DNA of 64,000 nucleotides from an uncultured Oscillospiraceae bacterium (GTDB lineage: Bacteria > Bacillota > Clostridia > Oscillospirales > Oscillospiraceae). A model generated the notes under the pieces. The model was not told where the DNA came from, did no database searches, and saw nothing but the letters and a program-made list of their open reading frames with translations. The stretch is from the NCBI GenBank assembly GCA_947623745.1, contig CANQHN010000012.1:1-64000 (forward strand), given 5' to 3'. Positions 52,746 to 60,930 of this stretch are shown here, in pieces (positions within the stretch are counted from its first letter, which is position 1; the number at the start of each line of letters is the position of its first letter). A program made the position numbers and the translations under genes.

Positions 52746-54431
52746 ATGAAGGACAGCCTGTTTTTCTATCTCCTTTTGAATATCGGACTGCTGCTGCTGG
52801 TGGCCGTGCTGCTGGCCGAGATGCGCCCCCTGCGGGAGATGCTGCGCCAGCGGGTGCGCTCCGTGCCCAACCAGCTCCTCCTGGGGCTGATTTTCGGCCT
52901 GCTGTCCATCAGCGGCACCTACACCGGCCTGGACTTCCAGGGGGCGGTGGTCAACACCCGGGTGGTGAGCACCATGGCCGCCGGCCTGGTGGGCGGCCCC
53001 CTGTCCGGGGTGGTGGCCGGCCTGCTGGGGGGCGCCCACCGCTACCTCTACAACCCGGAGGGGTTCACCTCCCTGGCCTGCGGCATCGGCACCTTCCTGT
53101 TCGGGGTGCAGGGCTCGGTGTGCTACCGGTGGTTCTCCCGGCGCAAGTGGCGCTACCCCGCCCTGGTGGGCCTGGTCCTGGCGGCCGAGACCATCCAGTG
53201 CGTGATCATCCTCCTGCTGGCCAAGCCCTTCTCCGCCGCGGTGGAGCTGGAGCGGGCCATCCTGATCCCCAAGATGCTGGTCAACTCGGTGGGCATGGTG
53301 GGCTTCATGTGGATGCTGGACCGGCTCAACCGGGGGCGCACCATCGAGCTGGCCGAGCAGCAGGCCCTGGCCCTGCTCACCGCCCAGAAGTGCCTGCCCT
53401 ACCTGCGGGAGGGGATGAGCGACCGGCAGGCGCTGCAAAAGGCGGCGGACACCGTGCGGGAGACCCTGCCCGACTTCCGGGTGGCCATCACCGACCGGGA
53501 GCGGGTGCTGGCCAGCAGCGGCATGGAGCTGGCCGAGGAGCCCCTGCCCGCCGTGGTCCGGGCGGCCATCGAGACCGGCCAGCGGGTGGTGCGGGCCTAC
53601 GCCCAGCCCGGGAAGGCAGAGAGCGCCGCCGTGGCCTGCCCCCTGATCTGGGAGGAGCGGGTGGTGGGCGTGCTGATGCTGGTGGCGCCCATGGGCCCCA
53701 ACCTGGTGCTGGAGGCCGACATCCGCACCGCCGAGGGCCTGGCCCAGCTGTTCTCCGCCATGCTGGAGCTGGGGGAGCTGCAGCACCAGGTGGAGCTGCG
53801 CCAGCAGGCCGAGCTGCGGGCCCTCCAGTCCCAGATCAACCCCCACTTCCTCTTCAACGCCCTGAACACCATCTCGGCCCTGTGCCTCACCGACCCGGAC
53901 CGGGCCCGGGAGACCATCCTGGTGCTGGCCCGGTACTTCCGCCAGACCCTGTCCATCAACGAGCCCTTCGTCACCCTGGAGCAGGAGCTGGCCAACGTGG
54001 ACAACTACCTGTTCCTCACCGAGGCCCGGTTCGAGGGGGCCCTCCACGTGGAGAAGGAGCTGCCCGGCGACCTGCACGCCCTGCGCCTGCCGCCGCTGAT
54101 CCTCCAGCCCATCGTGGAGAACGCGGTGCGCCACGGGGGCACCGCCGTGGACGACCGGCGGATCCGCCTGGAGATCCGCCAGGACGGCCAGCGGGCCTAC
54201 ATCCGGGTGTCCGACCAGGGGAAGGGATTCCCGCCCCAGGTGCTGGAGAAGCTGGAGGACCCCAACGACCCCACCTACTCCGGCCTGTTCAACGTGCGCA
54301 AGCGCCTGCGCAGCATCTACGGCAGCCAGTGCGTCTTTTCCATCCAGAGCACCCCCAAGGGCTCCACCGTGTCCATCTCCATCCCCCTCACGCCCCCTGA
54401 GCACGGGGCCAGTCCCGCAGAAAAGGAGTAG
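52746..54431 (+). CDS. LytS-type sensor histidine kinase
   Basis: A 561-residue membrane kinase. ATG 52746 was chosen: the open frame further upstream crosses the promoter. Six or so N-terminal helices match the LytS 5TM receptor domain (GLLSISGTYTGLDFQGAVVNTRVV, GLVGGPLSGVVAGLLGGAHRY), followed by a GAF-like region (about 215-340) and the His_kinase box QINPHFLFNALNTIS with H367. The ATP part has PIVENAVRHGG and DQGKGFP. It sends its signal to the LytTR regulator 5 bp downstream. Being divergent from the TRAP operon, it likely senses the same nutrient. Confidence 0.92.
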   Translation: MKDSLFFYLLLNIGLLLLVAVLLAEMRPLREMLRQRVRSVPNQLLLGLIFGLLSISGTYTGLDFQGAVVNTRVVSTMAAGLVGGPLSGVVAGLLGGAHRYLYNPEGFTSLACGIGTFLFGVQGSVCYRWFSRRKWRYPALVGLVLAAETIQCVIILLLAKPFSAAVELERAILIPKMLVNSVGMVGFMWMLDRLNRGRTIELAEQQALALLTAQKCLPYLREGMSDRQALQKAADTVRETLPDFRVAITDRERVLASSGMELAEEPLPAVVRAAIETGQRVVRAYAQPGKAESAAVACPLIWEERVVGVLMLVAPMGPNLVLEADIRTAEGLAQLFSAMLELGELQHQVELRQQAELRALQSQINPHFLFNALNTISALCLTDPDRARETILVLARYFRQTLSINEPFVTLEQELANVDNYLFLTEARFEGALHVEKELPGDLHALRLPPLILQPIVENAVRHGGTAVDDRRIRLEIRQDGQRAYIRVSDQGKGFPPQVLEKLEDPNDPTYSGLFNVRKRLRSIYGSQCVFSIQSTPKGSTVSISIPLTPPEHGASPAEKE

Positions 54432-54436
54432 CGCCC

Positions 54437-55153
54437 ATGCGTATCGCGGTCATCGACGACGAAAAATATTCCCGGGTGGAGCTGATCCACCAGATCAAGG
54501 AGCTCCAGCCCGGGGCGGAGGTCGCCCAGGCGGGCAGCGGCGCCCAGGCGCTGGAGCTGCTGCAGCGGGAGACCTTCGACATCCTGTTCATCGACATCCA
54601 CCTGGGCGACGTGGAGGGCACCACCGTGGCCGCCCTGGCCCGGCGGCTCATGCCCCAGGCGAAGATCATCTTCGCCACGGCGTACTCAGAGTACGCCGTG
54701 AGGGCCTTTGAGCTCCAGGTGGACGACTACATCCTGAAGCCCTTCGACCCGGCCCGCATCCGGCAGGTGCTGGAGCGCTGCGCCCCCGCCCCCGAGCCCC
54801 CCGCCGCCGGGGACCCCGCCCGCCTGGCCATCGGGGGCAGCCGGCACACCACCTTTATCGACGTGGACGAGGTGTCCTACATCGAGACGGACGGCGCGGG
54901 CCGGGGCTGTGTGCTGCACACCCTGTCCGGGGAGACCTACACCGACGGCGCCACCCTGTCCGACTACGAGGGGCGGCTGGCCGGGCAGGGGTTCTACCGC
55001 ATCCACAAGACCTGTCTGGTGCGGCTGAAATACGTCCAGGACATCTTCCCGTGGAACAACAGCGGGTTCGCCCTGCGGGTGCGGGGCTGCGCGGAGGTGT
55101 TGCCCATCGGCCGGGACCGGGTGAAGGAGCTGCGCCGCCGGCTGAGCATCTGA
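54437..55153 (+). CDS. LytTR response regulator
   Basis: A 238-residue regulator. The receiver domain has IDDEKYS, phospho-acceptor D53 (FIDIHLGD), the T/A switch FATAYSEYA and K in YILKPFDP. The LytTR DNA-binding domain starts near residue 135 (TTFIDVDEVSYIETDGAG, FYRIHKTCLVRLKYVQDIFPW). Paired with the upstream kinase; the predicted target is the TAXI-TRAP operon and its own promoter. Confidence 0.93.
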   Translation: MRIAVIDDEKYSRVELIHQIKELQPGAEVAQAGSGAQALELLQRETFDILFIDIHLGDVEGTTVAALARRLMPQAKIIFATAYSEYAVRAFELQVDDYILKPFDPARIRQVLERCAPAPEPPAAGDPARLAIGGSRHTTFIDVDEVSYIETDGAGRGCVLHTLSGETYTDGATLSDYEGRLAGQGFYRIHKTCLVRLKYVQDIFPWNNSGFALRVRGCAEVLPIGRDRVKELRRRLSI

Positions 55154-55173
55154 CGGCCCGTTTATAAAGGACA

Positions 55174-55208
55174 AAAAGGCAGACTTTTTGAAGGTCTGCC
55201 TTTTCTTT
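55174..55208 (+). terminator. Terminator after the LytTR regulator
   Basis: A perfect 11-bp stem (55174-55184 with 55194-55204), a 9-base loop, ending in CCTTTTCTTT. Confidence 0.88.
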
Positions 55209-55241
55209 GGGCCCGGCGCCTGCCGGCGGCGGATTTTCCGC

Positions 55242-55269
55242 TTGCAAATCCACGGGAAACTGCTATACT
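55242..55269 (+). promoter_or_regulatory. asnS promoter
   Basis: TTGCAA (55242-55247), 16-base spacer, TATACT (55264-55269), 54 bases before asnS. No T-box is present here. Confidence 0.65.
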
Positions 55270-55323
55270 GGAGATACTTGTGATAAAAGCCCCCGGAAAG
55301 GGGGCCAGAGAGGATGAAACGCT

Positions 55324-56718
55324 ATGGAACGCACCACCATCGCCGCCATTTTTGCCGACCAGGAGGCCCTGGGCGGCCAGACCGTCACCGTGTGCGGCTG
55401 GGCCCGCACCATCCGGGACATGAAGGGCTTCGGCTTTATCGAGCTCAACGACGGCTCCTGCTTCAAGAATTTACAGGTCGTCATGGACGCCGGCGTGCTG
55501 GACAACTACAAGGAGATCGCCGGGCAGAACGTGGGCGCCGCCCTCATCGTCACCGGCACCGTGGTCCTCACCCCCCAGGCCAAGCAGCCCCTGGAGGTGA
55601 AGGCCGCCACCATCGCCGTGGAGGGCCCCTCCGCCCCCGACTACCCCCTGCAGAAAAAGCGCCACAGCGTGGAGTTCCTGCGGACCATCCAGCACCTGCG
55701 GCCCCGGACCAACCTGTTCTCCGCCGCCTTCCGGGTGCGCTCCGTGGCCGCCCACGCCATCCACTGCTTCTTCCAGGACCGGGGCTTCGTGTACGTCCAC
55801 ACCCCCATCATCACCGGCAGCGACTGCGAGGGCGCCGGCGAGATGTTCCAGGTGACCACCCTGGACCTGAACGACGTCCCCAAGACGCCCGACGGCCAGG
55901 TGGACTATGCCCAGGACTTCTTCGGCAAAAAGACCAGCCTCACTGTGTCCGGCCAGCTCAACTGCGAGAACTTCGCCATGGCATTCGGCAACGTGTACAC
56001 CTTCGGTCCCACCTTCCGGGCGGAGAACTCCAACACCGCCCGCCACGCCGCCGAGTTCTGGATGATCGAGCCGGAGATGGCCTTCGCTGACCTGGGCGAC
56101 TACATGGACACCGCCGAGGCCATGATCAAGTATATCATCAAGTTCGTCATGGAGCGCTGCCCCGACGAGATGGACTTCTTCAACAGCTTCGTGGACAAGG
56201 GCCTGAAGGAGCGCCTGGAGCACGTAGCCAACTCCGACTTCGGCCGGGTGAGCTACACTGAGGCGGTGGAGATCCTCAAGCAGCACAACGACCAGTTCGA
56301 CTACAAGGTGGAGTGGGGCTGCGACCTGCAGACCGAGCACGAGCGGTTCCTCACCGAGCAGATCTACAAGCGCCCGGTGTTCGTCACCGACTACCCCAAG
56401 GAGATCAAGGCGTTCTATATGCGCCTCAACGACGACGGCAGGACCGTGGCCGCCGCCGACTGCCTGGTGCCCGGCATCGGGGAGATCATCGGCGGGTCCC
56501 AGCGCGAGGAGCGCATCGACGTGCTGGAGGGCCGCATCCAGGAGTTGGGCATGAATCCCCAGGACTACTGGTGGTACTGCGACCTGCGGCGCTACGGCTC
56601 CTGCCGCCACGCCGGGTTCGGCCTGGGCTTTGAGCGGATGGTGATGTACCTCACCGGCGTGAACAACATCCGGGACGTGGAGCTGCACCCCAGAACGGTG
56701 GGCAACGCGGAGTTCTGA
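55324..56718 (+). CDS. asnS: Asparaginyl-tRNA synthetase
   Basis: A 464-residue class II synthetase charging tRNA-Asn. The OB anticodon-binding domain ([25 protein letters not shown]) precedes the catalytic core with motif 2 [28 protein letters not shown] (AsnRS-type) and motif 3 [15 protein letters not shown] with [16 protein letters not shown] 55324 follows AGAGGA by ten bases. Its presence shows that asparagine is used as a free amino acid, which fits asnB being controlled by a tRNA-Asn T-box. Confidence 0.96.
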   Translation: MERTTIAAIFADQEALGGQTVTVCGWARTIRDMKGFGFIELNDGSCFKNLQVVMDAGVLDNYKEIAGQNVGAALIVTGTVVLTPQAKQPLEVKAATIAVEGPSAPDYPLQKKRHSVEFLRTIQHLRPRTNLFSAAFRVRSVAAHAIHCFFQDRGFVYVHTPIITGSDCEGAGEMFQVTTLDLNDVPKTPDGQVDYAQDFFGKKTSLTVSGQLNCENFAMAFGNVYTFGPTFRAENSNTARHAAEFWMIEPEMAFADLGDYMDTAEAMIKYIIKFVMERCPDEMDFFNSFVDKGLKERLEHVANSDFGRVSYTEAVEILKQHNDQFDYKVEWGCDLQTEHERFLTEQIYKRPVFVTDYPKEIKAFYMRLNDDGRTVAAADCLVPGIGEIIGGSQREERIDVLEGRIQELGMNPQDYWWYCDLRRYGSCRHAGFGLGFERMVMYLTGVNNIRDVELHPRTVGNAEF

Positions 56719-56728
56719 TAAAAAATGG

Positions 56729-56763
56729 GGCCGCACAGCCGTCTGGCTGTGCGGCCTGTTTTT
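56729..56763 (+). terminator. Terminator after asnS
   Basis: A perfect 12-bp stem (56729-56740 with 56745-56756), loop GTCT, followed by TGTTTTTAT. It abuts the convergent membrane-protein gene. Confidence 0.9.
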
Positions 56764-57592
56764 ATCCGCGCTCTCTGGCCCTGCCCACCGCCGTCCCGGC
56801 GGAGACGCCCAGCAGGGGGGCGGTTACGGCGATTACAATCGGTATAATGAATAAGTTGTGATACAGAATGGATATGGAGATCAGGCTGAGCACCCCGCAG
56901 GCGGCGGGGTACAGGGGGCAGAAGCCCTTCCGTTTGCCCAGGGACATCCCGGAGACGAACCCGCCCACAGGCAGCAGCACCCAGGGGTAGAGCACCTGGG
57001 TGAGCAGGGGCACGTCGGGGGCGTCCGCCAGCCGGAGCACCAGGGGCAGCACCAGGCACAGCACAAGGGCGAAGCCCAGGTGGGGCAGGGTCTCCCGCCA
57101 CTTCAAAAAGGAGGGCGCGGGGGCCAGGCCCAGCTTCTCCCGGATGGCGTCCAGCTCGGCGCACCAGCCCACCCACCGGCCCAGCCACACCGTGACGTAC
57201 AGCAGGGCCAGGGCGGCCATCCAGGGCAGGGGGTCCTCCCGGGGGAAGTTCAGCTGGAACCCCAGGCAGAACACCGCCTCGGTGGCGGCGAAGTGGAGCA
57301 GGGAGCGCACCGCCAGCTCCCGGGAGGTCTCGGCGAAGGGGAGGGTGGCCAGCCCCGCCAGCGCCCCCATGGTGAAGAACAGCAGCGCCTGCACCAGGTC
57401 GGCGATCCACTCCGCGCCCAACAGCTGCTCCATGTTGCCGTCGGTCCAGAAGAACAGGTCGTTCAGGGCGGGGATGCTGCTGCCCCCGAACAGGCTGAAG
57501 CTGCCTATGAGTGCGCCGATCAGCACCAGGACCAGCACCCCGGCCAGCCCGCCGATCAGAATGCGGACCAGATAGTCCCGTTTTGTGTCCAT
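56762..57592 (-). CDS. Multi-pass membrane protein in a LytTR operon (unknown)
   Basis: A 276-residue membrane protein with about eight hydrophobic segments (for example ILIGGLAGVLVLVLIGALIGSF, MAALALLYVTVWLGRWVGWC, LGFALVLCLVLPLVLRL, FIIPIVIAVTAPLLG). No family is recognised. It follows a stand-alone LytTR regulator by 12 bp. Such pairs, regulator plus membrane protein, often form a system where the membrane protein restrains the regulator; that would be inference here. Confidence 0.75.
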   Translation of the reverse strand: MDTKRDYLVRILIGGLAGVLVLVLIGALIGSFSLFGGSSIPALNDLFFWTDGNMEQLLGAEWIADLVQALLFFTMGALAGLATLPFAETSRELAVRSLLHFAATEAVFCLGFQLNFPREDPLPWMAALALLYVTVWLGRWVGWCAELDAIREKLGLAPAPSFLKWRETLPHLGFALVLCLVLPLVLRLADAPDVPLLTQVLYPWVLLPVGGFVSGMSLGKRKGFCPLYPAACGVLSLISISILYHNLFIIPIVIAVTAPLLGVSAGTAVGRARERG

Positions 57593-57604
57593 GTTCCCGC
57601 CTCC

Positions 57605-58045
57605 TTACAGGCCCAGCGCCTGTTTGATCTTTTTCACGTACCGCCGGGAGACGTAGCACACCGCGTCTTTCCCCAGCTCCATGCGGATGGTGCCGGTGAG
57701 GGACAAATCCAGGCCGGTGACCTTTTTCAGGTTGACGATCTCCGAGTTGGAGATGCGCACGAACCGCCGGGGGTCCAGCCGCCCCTCCAGCTCGTAGAGC
57801 CGTTCCCGGACGGAGTAGGTGCCCTGGGCCGTCTGGGCGCTGACACCCCGGCCGTCGGTGAAGAACCGCAGCACCTGCTCCGGCTCCAGCATGACGGCTC
57901 GCTCCCCCTGGGCGGCGGCGATGGGGGACACGTCCAGCCCCTCCAGCTCCCGGGCCAGCTCCCGCAGGCGCTGGCTCTCCGCCCCGGCCAGGATGACGAT
58001 CTCCGGCTCCTCCAGCCCCGGGCGCAGCTTCAGCGTCACCTTCAC
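57605..58045 (-). CDS. Stand-alone LytTR-domain regulator
   Basis: A 146-residue protein with a C-terminal LytTR DNA-binding domain (VLRFFTDGRGVSAQTAQGTYSVRERLYELEGRL, FVRISNSEIVNLKKVTGL, CYVSRRYVKKIKQALGL) and a short N-terminal part without a receiver domain. GTG 58045 follows AAGGGGGG; the longer frame upstream has no site and runs into the lexA promoter. It forms an operon with the membrane protein and is divergent from lexA. Confidence 0.85.
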   Translation of the reverse strand: MKVTLKLRPGLEEPEIVILAGAESQRLRELARELEGLDVSPIAAAQGERAVMLEPEQVLRFFTDGRGVSAQTAQGTYSVRERLYELEGRLDPRRFVRISNSEIVNLKKVTGLDLSLTGTIRMELGKDAVCYVSRRYVKKIKQALGL

Positions 58046-58160
58046 AGCCCATCCCCCCTTTCCTCGTTTCCAGTATATCCAAACCAGCCGCCCCTGTCCA
58101 GGGATTTGGGACAGGCGGTCGTTTTTGCCGCATAAGCGGCAAAAAAGTGGGGAAAAATTC

Positions 58161-58200
58161 GGAACATCTGTTTGACATTCGTACAAATGTATGATATACT
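58161..58200 (+). promoter_or_regulatory. lexA promoter with SOS-box-like operators
   Basis: TTGACA (58172-58177), 17-base spacer, TATACT (58195-58200). GGAACATCTGTTTG (58161-58174) matches 12 of 14 positions of the B. subtilis SOS box and overlaps the -35. A second dyad CGTACA-AA-TGTATG (58180-58193) lies in the spacer. Either or both would let LexA repress its own gene. Confidence 0.7.
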
Positions 58201-58255
58201 GCTACCAACCTCAACCAAACTTTCCAGCTGACCCACTGAGAAAGGAGCCCTCCCT

Positions 58256-58873
58256 ATGGCCAACCTCACCGCCAAGCAGCAGCAGATCTACGACTTTATC
58301 CGGACCTTCACCGCCCAAAACGGCTACCCGCCCTCCGTGCGGGAGATCGGCGCGGCCGTCAACCTCAAGTCCCCCTCCACCGTCCACTTCCACATCAAGG
58401 GCCTGGTAGAAGCCGGAGTCCTGGTCAAGGCCGAGGGCAAGACCCGGGCCATCACCCTGCCCGGGGCCGGCTATCACCCGGTGGCCGAGGAACTGGCCCC
58501 CCGCGTCAACCAGGTGCCGGTGGTGGGCCGGGTGGCCGCCGGCGCGCCCATCCTGGCCGAGGAGTGCATCGAGGAGTACCTGGCCTTCGACACCCGGGGC
58601 CTGGAGGGGGAGCACTTCGCCCTGCGGGTGCGGGGCGAGTCCATGCTGAACGCCGGCATCCTGCCAGACGACCTGGTGGTGGTCCACCGCCAGCAGGACG
58701 CCCGCAGCGGGGAGATCGTGGTGGCCCTGTTTGAGGACGAGGCCACGGTAAAGACCCTGCGCCGCAAGGACGGGCACACCTGGCTCATGCCGGAGAACGA
58801 CGCCTACGAGCCCATCGACGGCACCTACGCCGAGATCATCGGCAAGGTCGTGGCGGTCATCCGAAGATATTGA
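58256..58873 (+). CDS. lexA: LexA SOS repressor
   Basis: A 205-residue repressor. The N-terminal winged helix has YPPSVREIGAAVNLKSPSTVHFHI; the self-cleavage site is A95-G96 (VAAGAP); the catalytic dyad is S129 (RGESMLNAG) and K166 (ATVKTLRR). RecA filaments on damaged DNA trigger cleavage. ATG 58256 follows AAAGGAG. The SOS boxes in front imply autoregulation. Confidence 0.96.
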   Translation: MANLTAKQQQIYDFIRTFTAQNGYPPSVREIGAAVNLKSPSTVHFHIKGLVEAGVLVKAEGKTRAITLPGAGYHPVAEELAPRVNQVPVVGRVAAGAPILAEECIEEYLAFDTRGLEGEHFALRVRGESMLNAGILPDDLVVVHRQQDARSGEIVVALFEDEATVKTLRRKDGHTWLMPENDAYEPIDGTYAEIIGKVVAVIRRY

Positions 58874-58885
58874 GACGCCGGATCG

Positions 58886-58930
58886 CGGCGGGGACTGCGG
58901 GGGAAAATGCCCCGGCGGCCCCCGCCGTTT
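58886..58930 (+). terminator. Possible weak terminator after lexA
   Basis: CGGCGGGG can pair with CCCCGCCG across an inner GGGG/CCCC helix, followed by only TTT. The rest of 58931-59046 is AT-richer but has no recognised motif. Confidence 0.35.
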
Positions 58931-59046
58931 CCATGTCATGGAAAACCGGCCGGTCCTTTTGGCTTTTTGCCTAAAGGGCGCGGAAATGGGGCAAAAAAAC
59001 TTTTTCAAAAATTTCACTTGAAGGGTAAAAATTTTCTTGTTATTAT

Positions 59047-59054
59047 GCTATAAT
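59047..59054 (+). promoter_or_regulatory. Extended -10 promoter of prs
   Basis: TATGCTATAAT: TATAAT (59049-59054) preceded by TG-C, with a poor -35. The start codon is 86 bases downstream. Confidence 0.55.
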
Positions 59055-59139
59055 GTTATCAGGCACAGCGCGGAGACGATCCTATTCCACAAAACAGAAA
59101 ATCTGGGGCGGGAGATCCCCACAAGGAAGGACGTTATTT

Positions 59140-60120
59140 ATGATCGCACACGGGAAAGACATCAAGGTCTTTACAGGAAACTCGAACCCCAAGCTGGCCG
59201 AGGGGATTTGCCGGGAGCTGGGCATCCCCCTGGGCAACTCTGAGGTGGGCGCCTTTTCCGACGGGGAAAATTTCGCCTCCATCTACGAGACGGTCCGCGG
59301 CTCCGATGTGTTTGTAGTACAATCCACCTGCTCCTTTGAGAAGGACGGCAAGACGAGCACCGTCAACGACGCGCTGATGGAGCTGCTCATCATGATCGAC
59401 GCGCTCAAGCGCGCCTCCGCCGGCCGGGTCACCGCCGTCATCCCCTACTTCGGCTACGCCCGACAGGACCGCAAGACCAAGCCCCGCGACCCCATCTCCG
59501 CCAAGCTGGTGGCCAACCTCATCACCCGCGCCGGCGCCGACCGGGTGCTGACCATGGACCTGCACGCCAACCAGATCCAAGGCTTCTTCGACATCCCGGT
59601 GGACAACCTGCTGGGCGCCCCCGTCTTTGTTGACCACTTCCTGCGCAAGTACGCCGACTGCCACGACGAGACCATGGTGGTCTCCCCCGATGTGGGCTCC
59701 GTGGCCCGGGCCCGCTCCTTCGCCCAGAAGCTGAACATGCCCATGGCCATCGTGGACAAGCGCCGCCAGAAGGCCAACTCCTCCGAGGTCATGAACATCA
59801 TCGGCGACGTGCGGGACAAGCACGTCATCCTGCTGGACGACATGGTGGACACCGGCGGCTCCCTGTGCCACGCGGCCCGCGCCCTGATGGAGCTGGGCGG
59901 CGCCCGGGACGTCACCGCCTGCGCCAGCCACGGCGTCCTCTCCGGTCCGGCCATCCGCCGCATCAACGAAAGCGTGCTGGACGAGGTCATCTTCTTGGAC
60001 ACCATCCCCACCCGTATGCCCACCAGCAGCAAGATCCGCTACATCTCTGTGGCCCACCTCTTCGCCGAGGCCATCAGCCACATCTACATGGAGACCTCCG
60101 TCTCCCCGCTTTTCCTGTAA
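59140..60120 (+). CDS. prs: Ribose-phosphate pyrophosphokinase
   Basis: A 326-residue enzyme making PRPP, needed for nucleotides, His, Trp and NAD. ATG 59140 follows GGAAGG; upstream codons belong to the leader. Motifs: IKVFTGNSNPKLAEGI, IPYFGYARQDRK (flexible loop), MDLHANQIQGFFD, and the PRPP-binding loop LLDDMVDTGGS. The family motif DRK and a divalent-metal His are present. Confidence 0.95.
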   Translation: MIAHGKDIKVFTGNSNPKLAEGICRELGIPLGNSEVGAFSDGENFASIYETVRGSDVFVVQSTCSFEKDGKTSTVNDALMELLIMIDALKRASAGRVTAVIPYFGYARQDRKTKPRDPISAKLVANLITRAGADRVLTMDLHANQIQGFFDIPVDNLLGAPVFVDHFLRKYADCHDETMVVSPDVGSVARARSFAQKLNMPMAIVDKRRQKANSSEVMNIIGDVRDKHVILLDDMVDTGGSLCHAARALMELGGARDVTACASHGVLSGPAIRRINESVLDEVIFLDTIPTRMPTSSKIRYISVAHLFAEAISHIYMETSVSPLFL

Positions 60121-60149
60121 GTCATACCCTGCGTCACATCAGAAAATTG

Positions 60150-60190
60150 CCCAAATAGGGGCGGGTAGCTTTTACCCGCCCCTATTTGGG
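60150..60190. repeat. Perfect 18-bp hairpin between prs and pth
   Basis: CCCAAATAGGGGCGGGTA (60150-60167) pairs completely with 60173-60190 across a 5-base loop. No T run follows, so it is an imperfect fit to a terminator; it may be an RNA stability element or a cruciform. Confidence 0.6.
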
Positions 60191-60212
60191 CCGTCTGAGG
60201 GAGGGAAGTGCC

Positions 60213-60806
60213 ATGCTGTTTTCCCGCAGCGCCGGCGGCGCGTCCTGGCTGCTGGTCTGCCTGGGCAACCCCGGCGACAAGTATGAGAATACCCGCCACA
60301 ACGTGGGCTGGATGGTGGCCGACGAGCTGGGGGAGCGGGCTGGCGCGCCCATCCAGAAGCTGCGGTTCAAGGCCCTGACCAACATCCTCCCCATCGGCGG
60401 GGAGAAGGTGCTGGTGATGAAGCCGGTGACCTATATGAACCTGTCCGGCGAGGCGGCCCGCCCCGCGGCGGACTTCTACAAGATCCCGCCGGATCGGGTG
60501 CTGGTGATCTCCGACGACACCGCCCTGGCCGTGGGCCGGCTGCGGGTGCGCCGCAGCGGCTCCGCCGGGGGGCACAACGGCCTGAAGAGCATCATCCAGC
60601 ACCTGGGCACCGACCAGTTCCCCCGCATCCGCGTGGGAGTGGGCGAGAAGCCCCACCCCGACTACGACCTGGCCGACTGGGTGCTGGGCAAGTTCCAGGG
60701 GGAGGACAAAAAGACCATCGACGCGGCGGTGAAGCGGGCCGCCGACGCGGTGGAGTGCCTGATCCGCGACGGCGTGGACGCGGCCATGAACCGGTTCAAC
60801 GGGTGA
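60213..60806 (+). CDS. pth: Peptidyl-tRNA hydrolase
   Basis: A 197-residue enzyme that frees tRNA from peptidyl-tRNA that drops off the ribosome. The catalytic histidine is in NTRHNVGWMVAD, with VLVMKPVTYMNLSGEA, VISDDTALAVGRLRVR and GGHNGLKSI. ATG 60213 follows GAGGGAGGG. It precedes mfd, the common pth-mfd order. The 124 bases between pth and mfd are GC-rich with no recognised feature. Confidence 0.95.
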   Translation: MLFSRSAGGASWLLVCLGNPGDKYENTRHNVGWMVADELGERAGAPIQKLRFKALTNILPIGGEKVLVMKPVTYMNLSGEAARPAADFYKIPPDRVLVISDDTALAVGRLRVRRSGSAGGHNGLKSIIQHLGTDQFPRIRVGVGEKPHPDYDLADWVLGKFQGEDKKTIDAAVKRAADAVECLIRDGVDAAMNRFNG

Positions 60807-60930
60807 CGGCTTTTCCACGCCGGCCCTGGGGGCGCCCCGGCCCTTCGGGGCGGCACCCCCGCCGGGTTTGAAAAGGCGGCGGTCCGTCGTGCCCGCGACT
60901 TCCAAATTTTGTTAATCTTCGGAGCGAGCT

